Of a stretch of DNA of 6,133 nt, positions 1-4,666 are shown piece after piece; position 1 is the first letter of the stretch, and every line of letters begins with the position of its first letter. Made by a program: the position numbers and the translations under genes. Source of the stretch: Pirellulales bacterium. Lineage in GTDB: Bacteria > Planctomycetota > Planctomycetia > Pirellulales > Thermoguttaceae. The DNA lies in contig DAOWNK010000197.1 in assembly GCA_030642635.1 (NCBI GenBank), positions 1 through 6,133 of the forward strand. Reading direction: 5' to 3'. Below the pieces are notes generated by a model. The model saw only the letters and a list, made by a program, of their open reading frames with translations, ran no database searches and had not been told where the DNA came from.

Positions 1-32
1 CTTGATATTACCACTAATTCAACGGTATTGCT

Positions 33-60
33 CCCAGCCCCTAGCCCCCAGCCCCCTATT
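33..60. repeat. Degenerate heptanucleotide array downstream of the WXG operon
   Basis: Four consecutive 7-base units can be read here: CCCAGCC, CCTAGCC, CCCAGCC, CCCTATT. The array lies just past the stop codon of the 75-residue gene and is the only recognisable content of the first 58 bases. Related 7-base arrays of the ATTGGGG/ATTAGGG type occur at 2069 and 4667, also in gaps between genes. I infer a class of short intergenic repeats with no known role here. No stem-loop followed by a T-run is visible, so it is not called a terminator. Confidence 0.6.
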
Positions 61-286
61 AAGCATCATCACACTCGCGCTGCGCCTTGTCAAACACCTG
101 TACAACGCGATGTACGGCGTCCAGCGCCCTTTGCACCCTTGGCTGAAGCTGCTCCAGGTGGTTTTTCTGAAAGGCCCGTTGCGTCTCGTCATCCCAGTGG
201 GCAGAGGCTTCAGTCCATGCAAGGTGGAGCGAATCGACGGCCTGTTCAAGTTTCGCCGCGCCGGTGGTCAAGTCCCATGTTCTCAT
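59..286 (-). CDS. Small WXG100-like helical protein (75 aa), third gene of the operon
   Basis: This 75-residue all-helical protein has two tryptophan-containing helices. A central W31-D-D followed by F39 and L44 resembles the WXG100 turn (helix, W-x-G/D, helix). No signal peptide or membrane segment is visible. It starts with ATG at 286, and that start overlaps the stop of the preceding gene as ATGA, which points to translational coupling; there is no strong Shine-Dalgarno sequence of its own. The stop is TAA at 61-59. From the context it is probably a partner of the WXG100-like protein two genes upstream, perhaps forming a heterodimer or acting as a co-secreted substrate. That role is inference: I recall similar short proteins beside WXG100 genes in planctomycetes, but none with a known function. 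Antisense ORFs across this region are shadows. Confidence 0.75.
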   Translation of the reverse strand: MRTWDLTTGAAKLEQAVDSLHLAWTEASAHWDDETQRAFQKNHLEQLQPRVQRALDAVHRVVQVFDKAQRECDDA

Positions 287-813
287 TTGTCATCTACGTC
301 CGGCGCCTTGGGCGTCTTTTCTACCGACGGTTCAATCGAAACATACGATTCGAGTGCATCGGCAATACGTTCCAACGTGGCCAGTGCTCGCGGCAAATCT
401 GCGTCCAGCCATCCGGCCAACTGGTTGATGTTGCCTTGATATTCGATAGCCGCCCGATCCGCCGTGCGAGACCAATGTCTGACCGTCTCGACCTTTTCCC
501 GTGCAAGGTTCAAACGTTGTTTGGCCCTTTCCAACGCACGTTTTTCTTCGATGCACGACGGCCGGTGATCGCCTACGCGGCCGAACGTCAGGCATTGCTG
601 AAGGTTGGCCTTCGCCTCGCCGAGTTGTTCGTAACCGCGTCTGACTTGCCGTGCCCAATAGTCTTTCCGATCATGTCGTATCCACTCCAGTGCGTGTTGG
701 GTCGCCAGGTTGGTGCTGTCCAGCGCCGCCGCGGCGTCCTCCTGAAAACGACGCAGTGCGGCCGAAAACGTCCGCACGGCGTCGATCGACGTGACTTTTG
801 CGGAACGACTCAT
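283..813 (-). CDS. Helical/coiled-coil protein of a WXG100-type operon, function unknown (176 aa)
   Basis: A 176-residue soluble protein, nearly all helix. Heptad-like charged stretches run over residues 55-115, and a Leu/Ala-rich helix covers about 128-158. The last 15 residues are a polar, Pro/Asp/Lys-rich tail. There is no signal peptide and no membrane segment. ATG at 813 is preceded by an AAGGTG ribosome binding site at 824-819, five bases from the start, which overlaps the stop of the WXG100-like gene; the next gene overlaps its end by ATGA. This packing says all three are made together, probably in fixed proportions. I recall comparable proteins beside WXG100 genes in planctomycetes, but no biochemical role. 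It could be a chaperone, scaffold or LXG-like secreted coiled coil. The gene looks intact and its function is unassigned. Confidence 0.8.
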   Translation of the reverse strand: MSRSAKVTSIDAVRTFSAALRRFQEDAAAALDSTNLATQHALEWIRHDRKDYWARQVRRGYEQLGEAKANLQQCLTFGRVGDHRPSCIEEKRALERAKQRLNLAREKVETVRHWSRTADRAAIEYQGNINQLAGWLDADLPRALATLERIADALESYVSIEPSVEKTPKAPDVDDK

Positions 814-822
814 CCGGGCACC

Positions 823-1095
823 TTACCTCTGCTGGAGATACTCCTCGATAATCTCGGACTTTCTCAGCAAGTACGGGATGTGGCGGTCGGAGGCCTCGAC
901 GAACCGCGAGATTATTCTGATGTGCTGCTCGAATTCCTCGGTAAATTTCTTGTTTTCCTGGTCTCGCCACGTCTTACCCAAAGCGGCCAACTGGGCGCCG
1001 AGCATGGTAATTCGGTCCTGAACGTCGGAGTTGAACTTTTTCAGGTTCTGCGCGAAGCGCCTTAACTCTTCCGGATCGACGATAGCCTGCGGCAT
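823..1095 (-). CDS. WXG100-like (ESAT-6-type) small helical protein (90 aa)
   Basis: A 90-residue protein with the size and shape of WXG100 proteins: helix 1 (about 8-36), a turn with W43-R-D in place of W-x-G, then helix 2 (about 45-88) with conserved-looking aromatics F51 and F55. Family members are small dimeric helical hairpins, many exported by type VII (ESX) systems. No YxxxD/E export signal is seen at the C-terminus (it ends Y86-L-Q-Q-R), so export is not assured. An upstream in-frame ATG at 1122 exists, but ATG at 1095 is preferred because AGAGGT sits at 1106-1101 with five bases of spacing. It is the first gene of a three-gene operon. No FtsK/EccC-type ATPase is in the window, so a secretion role is inferred from the family only. 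Confidence 0.75.
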   Translation of the reverse strand: MPQAIVDPEELRRFAQNLKKFNSDVQDRITMLGAQLAALGKTWRDQENKKFTEEFEQHIRIISRFVEASDRHIPYLLRKSEIIEEYLQQR

Positions 1096-1100
1096 GGGAC

Positions 1101-1106
1101 ACCTCT
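1101..1106 (-). promoter_or_regulatory. Ribosome binding site fixing the WXG100-like start
   Basis: Read on the minus strand, AGAGGT lies five bases before ATG at 1095. The alternative ATG at 1122 has no comparable purine-rich stretch, so this site favours the 90-residue protein over the 99-residue reading. Confidence 0.7.
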
Positions 1107-1155
1107 TTTCACAACTATTCAACGAAATTCAGTTGATGTGTAAAATGTTGAAATA

Positions 1156-1184
1156 TTGTTTAATCAACCACACTAACTTAAAAT
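1156..1184 (+). promoter_or_regulatory. Possible sigma70-type promoter for tadA
   Basis: TTGTTT (1156-1161) and TAAAAT (1179-1184) are spaced by 17 bases on the plus strand, about 50 bases before the tadA ATG. TAAAAT matches five of the six bases of TATAAT. Evidence is motif and AT-richness only. Confidence 0.3.
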
Positions 1185-1208
1185 ACCATCCCCTTTATTT
1201 TAATGCAA
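1180..1208 (-). promoter_or_regulatory. Possible sigma70-type promoter for the WXG operon
   Basis: On the minus strand TTGCAT (1208-1203) and TATTTT (1185-1180) are separated by exactly 17 bases, in the most AT-rich part of the window and about 85 bases before the start at 1095. The -35 match is only partial. Promoter consensus in planctomycetes is poorly defined, so this is a candidate only. It overlaps the candidate for tadA on the other strand. Confidence 0.25.
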
Positions 1209-1236
1209 CTGTCCAGTACCCCCCCAAGAAGTACCA

Positions 1237-1695
1237 ATGCACGAGCACTTTATGAAACTCGCCCTGGAAGAGGCCGAGCAGGCGATCCGTGAGGGCGAAG
1301 TGCCCGTCGGGGCCGTGATCGTCCACGAAAACCGGCTCATCGCCAGTGCTCATAACCAGCGAGAGCAACTGCACGACCCCACGGCCCACGCCGAGATGAT
1401 CGCCATCACCCAGGCGGCCGAGGCGCGGCAGTCGTGGCGGCTGGACGAATGTACGCTCTACGTCACATTGGAGCCTTGCCCGATGTGTGCCGGGGCGATG
1501 CTGCAAGCCAGAATTCCAACGGTCGTTTACGGGGCCGCCGACCCCAAGGCCGGCGCGGTCCACACGCTGTACAACTTATTGACCGACAAACGATTAAATC
1601 ATTGCTGCATGGTCGTCTCCGGTGTGATGGCCGAGCAGTGTGGAGAAATACTTTCGCGATTTTTCCAGCAGCAACGCCGATTTGGAAAGAAGTAA
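1237..1695 (+). CDS. tadA: tRNA-specific adenosine deaminase TadA
   Basis: TadA deaminates adenosine 34 to inosine in the anticodon of tRNA-Arg(ACG) in the cytoplasm, which lets one tRNA read several arginine codons. The 152-residue length is normal for bacterial TadA. The cytidine/deoxycytidylate deaminase zinc motif is complete: H51-A-E53, with H51 as zinc ligand and E53 as the proton shuttle, and P80-C81-P-M-C84 providing the two cysteine ligands. The N-terminal M-x-x-A-L-x-E-A and V23-P-V-G-A patterns are also typical of the family. An in-frame stop at 1201-1203 and no alternative start codon between force ATG at 1237; only a weak AAGAAG sits five bases before it. It is transcribed alone, divergent from the WXG operon and convergent with the Tat-exported gene, whose stop lies 10 bases beyond. 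It appears fully functional, in contrast to the genes to its right. Confidence 0.95.
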   Translation: MHEHFMKLALEEAEQAIREGEVPVGAVIVHENRLIASAHNQREQLHDPTAHAEMIAITQAAEARQSWRLDECTLYVTLEPCPMCAGAMLQARIPTVVYGAADPKAGAVHTLYNLLTDKRLNHCCMVVSGVMAEQCGEILSRFFQQQRRFGKK

Positions 1696-1705
1696 TTTCA
1701 GTTTT

Positions 1706-2047
1706 TCATTTCGCCAACAACGCCGCGTCGATCTTGATAGCGCCAAGGTCGTTGATACCCGGCTTGACGGTCATCTTGAACCGGCCCTTCTTCCACTCGG
1801 GCGTGGACAGGTAGCCGATCTTCTCATGCCATACCTGGAACTCCAACTTGCCGACCGGCAGCTTCGGTATCCGAAACGTGCCGTCCATTTTGGTAATATC
1901 GACGTACGGGTGATCCAGAGGCAATATGTAAGCACTTTCCCAGGGATGATAGTTGCAGGCGATCGGCACGTGCAGCCCGGCGGCAACCGCACCGGCCGCT
2001 ACGGCGGTGCGCTTGATGAATTGGCGTCGGTTGTGTTTGTTTGGCAT
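1706..2047 (-). CDS. Tat-exported protein keeping only the C-terminal half of a planctomycete cupredoxin/carboxypeptidase-regulatory-like family
   Basis: A 113-residue protein. Residues 1-25 form a twin-arginine signal: N-R7-R8-Q-F-I-K, then an Ala-rich hydrophobic stretch, so export folded to the periplasm is expected. The rest matches, from memory, the C-terminal half of planctomycete secreted proteins with C-N-x-H-P-W, H/N-P-Y, D-G-x-F, L-P-x-G and V-W-H-E-K-x-G-Y motifs: C31-N-Y-H34-P-W, D57-G-x-F and W-H-E are present. The roughly 130-150 residues usual between signal and C-N-I-H-P-W-M are absent; the signal runs straight into the C31 motif at about 1970. The methionine normally following H-P-W is E37. 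The start at 2047 is chosen over 2149 because GGAG precedes it and the Tat signal begins there. It lies 29 bases after the out-of-frame cytochrome c stop, so it probably shares that transcript. It may be a deletion remnant. Confidence 0.75.
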   Translation of the reverse strand: MPNKHNRRQFIKRTAVAAGAVAAGLHVPIACNYHPWESAYILPLDHPYVDITKMDGTFRIPKLPVGKLEFQVWHEKIGYLSTPEWKKGRFKMTVKPGINDLGAIKIDAALLAK

Positions 2048-2055
2048 GGGGATAT

Positions 2056-2059
2056 CTCC
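2056..2059 (-). promoter_or_regulatory. Ribosome binding site of the Tat-exported protein
   Basis: GGAG on the minus strand lies eight bases before ATG at 2047. It supports this start against the upstream ATG at 2149, whose extra 34 residues are encoded partly by the heptanucleotide array and do not look like protein. Confidence 0.65.
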
Positions 2060-2068
2060 GGTGTAGGG

Positions 2069-2096
2069 ATTGGGGATTAGGGATTGGGGATTGGGG
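2069..2096. repeat. Heptanucleotide array between cytochrome c and Tat-protein genes
   Basis: Four perfectly phased units: ATTGGGG, ATTAGGG, ATTGGGG, ATTGGGG. The TAA that ends the out-of-frame tail of the cytochrome c gene (2079-2077) falls inside the ATTAGGG unit, so the array supplies the last residues and the stop. The same unit recurs at 4667-4685, at the other end of the cytochrome c gene. Confidence 0.8.
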
Positions 2097-2259
2097 TGGT
2101 TGGTGGTTCTGTCATCTCTCGAATCGAAGTCCGAGACTTCATGTACCAATTATAGTTTAACAACAAATCGGTCACCGCGTCGAGTTGCTCGATGCTGCTG
2201 CCGCGGAACAGGTCCTGGCCGATCGGATCGCCCGTCGGCGTCCAGTAGCGGCATACCTG
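2077..2259 (-). pseudogene. Out-of-frame C-terminal tail of the multihaem cytochrome c
   Basis: This is read in the frame whose codons end with TAA at 2079-2077. It encodes P-I-G-Q-D-L-F-R-G, then S-S-I-E-Q-L-D-A-V, then a helix T-D-L-L-L-N-Y, and ends with R-T-S-I-R-E-M-T-E-P-P. This pattern (Q-D-L-F-H-G-T-S-x-E-Q-L-D, L-L-M-N-Y, T-S-I) is how I remember the C-terminus of planctomycete multihaem cytochromes c. The main frame over the same bases gives an Arg/Pro-rich sequence ending at 2150 that does not look like protein. The tail is thus separated from its gene by a change equal to one extra base (or two fewer) near 2230-2257. The large C-terminal section expected between the two pieces is missing, so an out-of-frame deletion is more likely than a single-base error. 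Confidence 0.65.
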
Positions 2260-3757
2260 TTACCTCGGCATGTGCAAGGCCGCGCTGGTCGGTGCGCATC
2301 GATGCGGCAAGCTCCTCGGGCGAAATGTACGGCCGCAGGAAATCGTAATCCTCCATCGGCGGCGGGGCGTCAAACTCGTCGGGATCGAACTCGAACGTCC
2401 ATCGCTCCATATCAATCGTGTGGCACTCGGCGCATGCGTACTTGTCCAACACCTTACGCCCGTCGATCAGCGCTTTATGCACTGTATCCGGTTGATAGAC
2501 GAACTTTCTAGGCGGCGGCTCGGCGACCAGCCCCAGCACGAACGTGCTGATGGCCTCGATCTGCTCGTCGGTAAAGCCGAACCGGCCCATCGTCAGCCAC
2601 TCGTTGTACGATAGGTTTTGTGCTTTTTTGTAATCGAAACATCGCGGCCCTCGCAGCTTTTGCCACAAGAAACCCTCGCGGCGATGGCCTTGCAGCGCCT
2701 CCATGAAAAAGCCGTGACGGGAATCTGCCGCTTGCGGCTTAGCAGCCTCCTCGACAAACCGGCCGACATGCTCGAACGCCAGGAGCGATTCCTGCTTGCG
2801 TCCCCAATCGGTCAGTGCCGGGGCGATCGGCTTGGCGTCCTCGAAGCCCGGTATGTCGTGGCAGCCGTAGCAGCCGCGCTTGCGGATCGTACGGCAGCCG
2901 ACGTAGCGGAGCTTCTTCTGATCGGTCATCTCGCCCAGCAAGATTCGCGCGTCGCCTTGGAGCCGCTCGGAGAGCGACTCGGGTATCCCGTCTTTCAGGT
3001 ACTCTTCCGCCTGTTTCGCCGGGAACGATTTTGACAGGTGCATAAGCGCCAACTCGTCCAGATCGGCCTCGACCACATCGGCCGGACCTGCCGGCGGTTG
3101 GTCCTTGGTAGATGCCGACAGGTATGCCGCGATATCGGCCGCCTGCGTCGGCTCCAGCAGTGCATTCGGCATTAGCGTCCGAGGCGAGTAGTGTATCGGA
3201 TCGCGAATCCAGCCGGCCAGCCACTCTCTGCCCGCCTTGGTTGTGTACTTCGAGCCGAGGTTCGACAGGTCGGGGCCTTGCGTTGACAGTCCCTTTGGGA
3301 AATCGTCGTGAGTGTGACATGCCAGGCAGCCGTGTATCTCGAACAGTTTTTTCCCACGCTCGACAGTGGTACGGGCATCTTGCCCGTGTTGTGCATCAGC
3401 CACGGCCGAGACGGCCGTGCCACTGGCATCCGCGCCACTGGCATCCGTGCCGCTGGCTGCGGCCGCGCCACTTGCATCTGTGTCACCCAGCAGGTATTCG
3501 GCCACCGCGCGAATCTCGACCGCCTCGAATCGCTCGGCGTCTTCCATGCTGCGATCGTCCAGGCTGCGACGGCTCGACGGACAACAGCTTTGCCAGCGCC
3601 AACTGACGTGTGGCACGGGCATCTTGCCCGTGTTCTTGCCCGTGTTCTTGCCCGTGTTCTTGCTGTGGCACGGCCGAGACGGCCGTGCCACTGGCTGCTT
3701 GCCCGTGTTCTTGCCCGAGGATCGAATCGGCCAATTCCTTTCTCGGCCGTGCGTCAT
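2150..3757 (-). CDS. Multihaem cytochrome c, C-terminal reading frame (haems 5-7); only about 3580 to 2231 is genuine
   Basis: This frame continues the cytochrome c that begins at 4655. Residues about 64-509 of the ORF look genuine: M71-E-D-A-E-R-F-E then E-I-R-A-V-A-E-Y-L-L, haem motif C144-L-A-C-H, haem C296-Y-G-C-H with D-I-P-G-F-E-D-A-K after it, W-Q-K-L-R, E-x-L-x-M-G-R-F-G-F, F-V-L-G-L-V-A-E-P-P and haem C442-A-E-C-H. Residues 1-63 are an out-of-frame reading of the upstream part and its repeat. There is no signal peptide, so haem attachment needs the N-terminal part at 3483-4655, and separate translation makes little sense. A palindromic repeat is inserted in frame at residues 111-130, before V-E-R-G-K-K-L-F. 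After residue 509 the frame is lost again. As part of a bc-type complex it would pass electrons from the quinol-oxidising membrane subunits to periplasmic carriers. Confidence 0.7.
   Translation of the reverse strand: MTHGRERNWPIRSSGKNTGKQPVARPSRPCHSKNTGKNTGKNTGKMPVPHVSWRWQSCCPSSRRSLDDRSMEDAERFEAVEIRAVAEYLLGDTDASGAAAASGTDASGADASGTAVSAVADAQHGQDARTTVERGKKLFEIHGCLACHTHDDFPKGLSTQGPDLSNLGSKYTTKAGREWLAGWIRDPIHYSPRTLMPNALLEPTQAADIAAYLSASTKDQPPAGPADVVEADLDELALMHLSKSFPAKQAEEYLKDGIPESLSERLQGDARILLGEMTDQKKLRYVGCRTIRKRGCYGCHDIPGFEDAKPIAPALTDWGRKQESLLAFEHVGRFVEEAAKPQAADSRHGFFMEALQGHRREGFLWQKLRGPRCFDYKKAQNLSYNEWLTMGRFGFTDEQIEAISTFVLGLVAEPPPRKFVYQPDTVHKALIDGRKVLDKYACAECHTIDMERWTFEFDPDEFDAPPPMEDYDFLRPYISPEELAASMRTDQRGLAHAEVTGMPLLDADGRSDRPGPVPRQQHRATRRGDRFVVKL
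3371..3419. repeat. Two-hairpin palindromic repeat, copy II, inside the cytochrome c gene
   Basis: Two stem-loops follow each other: ACGGGC / GCCCGT with loop ATCTT (3371-3387), and CACGGCC / GGCCGTG with loop GAGAC (3401-3419). Order, loops and orientation match copy I at 3614-3690. On the coding strand it gives A-S-G-T-A-V-S-A-V and H-G-Q-D-A-R-T-T. It resembles REP/BIME elements; spread by a RAYT-type transposase is inference, since none is in the window. Confidence 0.75.
3419..3481. repeat. Degenerate 15-base tandem repeat
   Basis: Units GCCACTGGCATCCGC (3419), GCCACTGGCATCCGT (3434), GCCGCTGGCTGCGGC (3449) and, after three extra bases, GCCACTTGCATCTGT (3467). On the coding strand they give repeats of D-A-S-G separated by A or T. 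The array abuts copy II of the palindromic repeat and extends the linker between two cytochrome c segments. All unit lengths are multiples of three, so the reading frame is kept. Confidence 0.75.
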
Positions 3758-4655
3758 CCGGGCTGTCGACCACTTTGTGCGCCATGGCGCGTTGCTGGTC
3801 GTTCAACTCACCACTGGCCAACAGTTCCAATGCGGCTGCCGTGTAGTTCGGTTCCAGGCGCATATCCGGCCCGACCGACTTGCCGGAGTCGTCGAACCCG
3901 TCGATCTCGTGGCACCCGAAGCAGCCGCGCTGCCTAACGAGGTGGTAGCCGGCCAGGAGTTTTTTCGCCGGAGGGTCGGGAAACCGGTCGCTCGGCTCCA
4001 GGTCGGTCACCGCATGGTGGCACTTCAGGCAACGGCTCTCGGCGAACCGCTCCGGCATCATCGGAAAGTCCCAATGGTGGTTGCGGAACCAGCCGTGCCG
4101 CTCGCGCCACTTTGTACGTTCGTTCGGATCGTTCGGCGTGTGCGATGCCCATTTGAACTCCGTCGCGCTGCCCTGGCCGTCGTGACAGATTGTGCAGCCG
4201 AACTTTTCCATCGGGTGTGGGCTGAGCGAGCCGACGAACAAGTCGAGCCGCGGGTGAGAGCAGTACGGCTGCGGCAGTGATTTTGACAAAGACGGCGAGC
4301 TAAGCGCCGACTTGTCAATACCCTGATGGCAAGTTGTGCAGCGGTCGAACCGGGCGACCCGGCGAAAGTTATAGTCGATTGTTAGCTCCGGCAGCCATAT
4401 CTGCTTGATCGCCAGCGGCCGGCCGAATGCGTCGATAATCGGCAATTGCAACAACCGCCCAGCCGTTCCTGGCCGCTGTGCCTCGGATATCCACGGTTGA
4501 ATCTGATCTTTGAACGTCCGTTGATAAACCTTCCACTCGCGCAGATGGTCGTCTATCAATACCCACACCGTCACCGCCAACAGCGCAAGCGACGCGCCGG
4601 CCATCCACAGGTGGAGCCGCTTGATGTTGCGATGGGTTTGTTCGGCGGCGCGCAT
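3483..4655 (-). CDS. Multihaem cytochrome c of a bc-type quinol oxidoreductase, N-terminal part (haems 1-4)
   Basis: The ORF is 390 residues, of which about 1-363 are genuine. A single membrane helix at about 15-34 acts as anchor or uncleaved export signal; the remainder is periplasmic. Four c-type haem motifs are present: C106-T-T-C-H, C154-T-I-C-H, C209-L-K-C-H and C245-F-G-C-H, followed by E-I-D-G-F and G-P-D-M-R-L-E-P-N-Y. With three more in the next frame the gene encodes at least seven haems. ATG at 4655 has no Shine-Dalgarno sequence (C/T-rich upstream) and follows the cytochrome b gene by 45 bases, so operon transcription is likely. A palindromic repeat is inserted in frame at about 315-349, adding E-H-G-Q repeats. 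After L-L-S-V-E-P-S (about 363) the frame becomes Arg/Gly-rich nonsense, while the correct family sequence resumes in another frame. The spacer between the anchor and haem 1 also seems short. Confidence 0.8.
   Translation of the reverse strand: MRAAEQTHRNIKRLHLWMAGASLALLAVTVWVLIDDHLREWKVYQRTFKDQIQPWISEAQRPGTAGRLLQLPIIDAFGRPLAIKQIWLPELTIDYNFRRVARFDRCTTCHQGIDKSALSSPSLSKSLPQPYCSHPRLDLFVGSLSPHPMEKFGCTICHDGQGSATEFKWASHTPNDPNERTKWRERHGWFRNHHWDFPMMPERFAESRCLKCHHAVTDLEPSDRFPDPPAKKLLAGYHLVRQRGCFGCHEIDGFDDSGKSVGPDMRLEPNYTAAALELLASGELNDQQRAMAHKVVDSPDDARPRKELADSILGQEHGQAASGTAVSAVPQQEHGQEHGQEHGQDARATRQLALAKLLSVEPSQPGRSQHGRRRAIRGGRDSRGGRIPAG
3614..3690. repeat. Two-hairpin palindromic repeat, copy I, inside the cytochrome c gene
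   Basis: The first stem-loop is CACGGGC / GCCCGTG with loop ATCTT (3614-3632). The second is a perfect 10-base stem, TGGCACGGCC / GGCCGTGCCA, with loop GAGAC (3666-3690). Between them lies a 12-base tandem repeat. The coding-strand peptide contains A-S-G-T-A-V-S-A-V and H-G-Q-D-A-R-A-T, the same peptide as copy II. It is slightly less diverged than copy II, in which one stem is shorter. Confidence 0.8.
3624..3659. repeat. 12-base tandem repeat TTGCCCGTGTTC, three perfect units
   Basis: Units start at 3624, 3636 and 3648, and a fourth separate copy lies at 3699-3710. Each unit encodes E-H-G-Q on the minus strand. The outer part of hairpin 1 of the palindromic repeat forms the repeat unit, which suggests local slippage. 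The copy number may vary between strains without changing the frame. Confidence 0.85.
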
Positions 4656-4666
4656 GGAAGGAAGGG

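Noticed and set aside
28..1065. Long plus-strand ORF of 345 codons across the WXG operon
   Set aside because: It is antisense to three well-packed genes with ribosome binding sites, is rich in Arg/Pro/Cys, and has no recognisable motif. It is a shadow of GC-rich codon use.
1132..1168. Inverted pair GTTGAT / ATCAAC as an operator
   Set aside because: Only six bases match with 25 bases between them, which is expected by chance in AT-rich sequence.
1690..1712. A terminator between the convergent tadA and Tat-protein genes
   Set aside because: The gap is only 10 bases. A T-run exists at about 1702-1706, but no stem of useful length precedes it.
2048..2149. Upstream ATG at 2149 as the start of the Tat-exported protein
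   Set aside because: The additional residues are partly the translated heptanucleotide array. The Tat signal would then start at residue 35, and no ribosome binding site precedes 2149.
2739..3320. Minus-strand ORF of 193 codons overlapping the cytochrome c C-terminal frame
   Set aside because: It is an Arg/Gly-rich alternative frame without haem motifs. The overlapping frame has three CxxCH sites and family motifs.
3570..3600. Programmed ribosomal frameshift between the two cytochrome c frames
   Set aside because: No slippery heptamer, +1 shift-prone codon pair followed by a stop, or downstream stem is visible at the join. Family content also seems missing at both joins, which a programmed shift would not explain.
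3614..3710. CRISPR-like repeats
   Set aside because: The units are 12 bases long, directly adjacent without spacers, and lie in a coding frame.
3545..3757. The start of the C-terminal cytochrome c ORF as an independent gene start
   Set aside because: Its first 63 residues are an out-of-frame copy of the upstream coding region and its repeat. It has no ribosome binding site or export signal, although haem attachment requires export.
3308..4280. Plus-strand ORFs of 209 and 304 codons opposite the cytochrome c gene
   Set aside because: Their composition is dominated by Cys-Pro-Cys-Ser and Arg repeats from the antisense of the tandem repeats. The minus strand here carries haem motifs in order.
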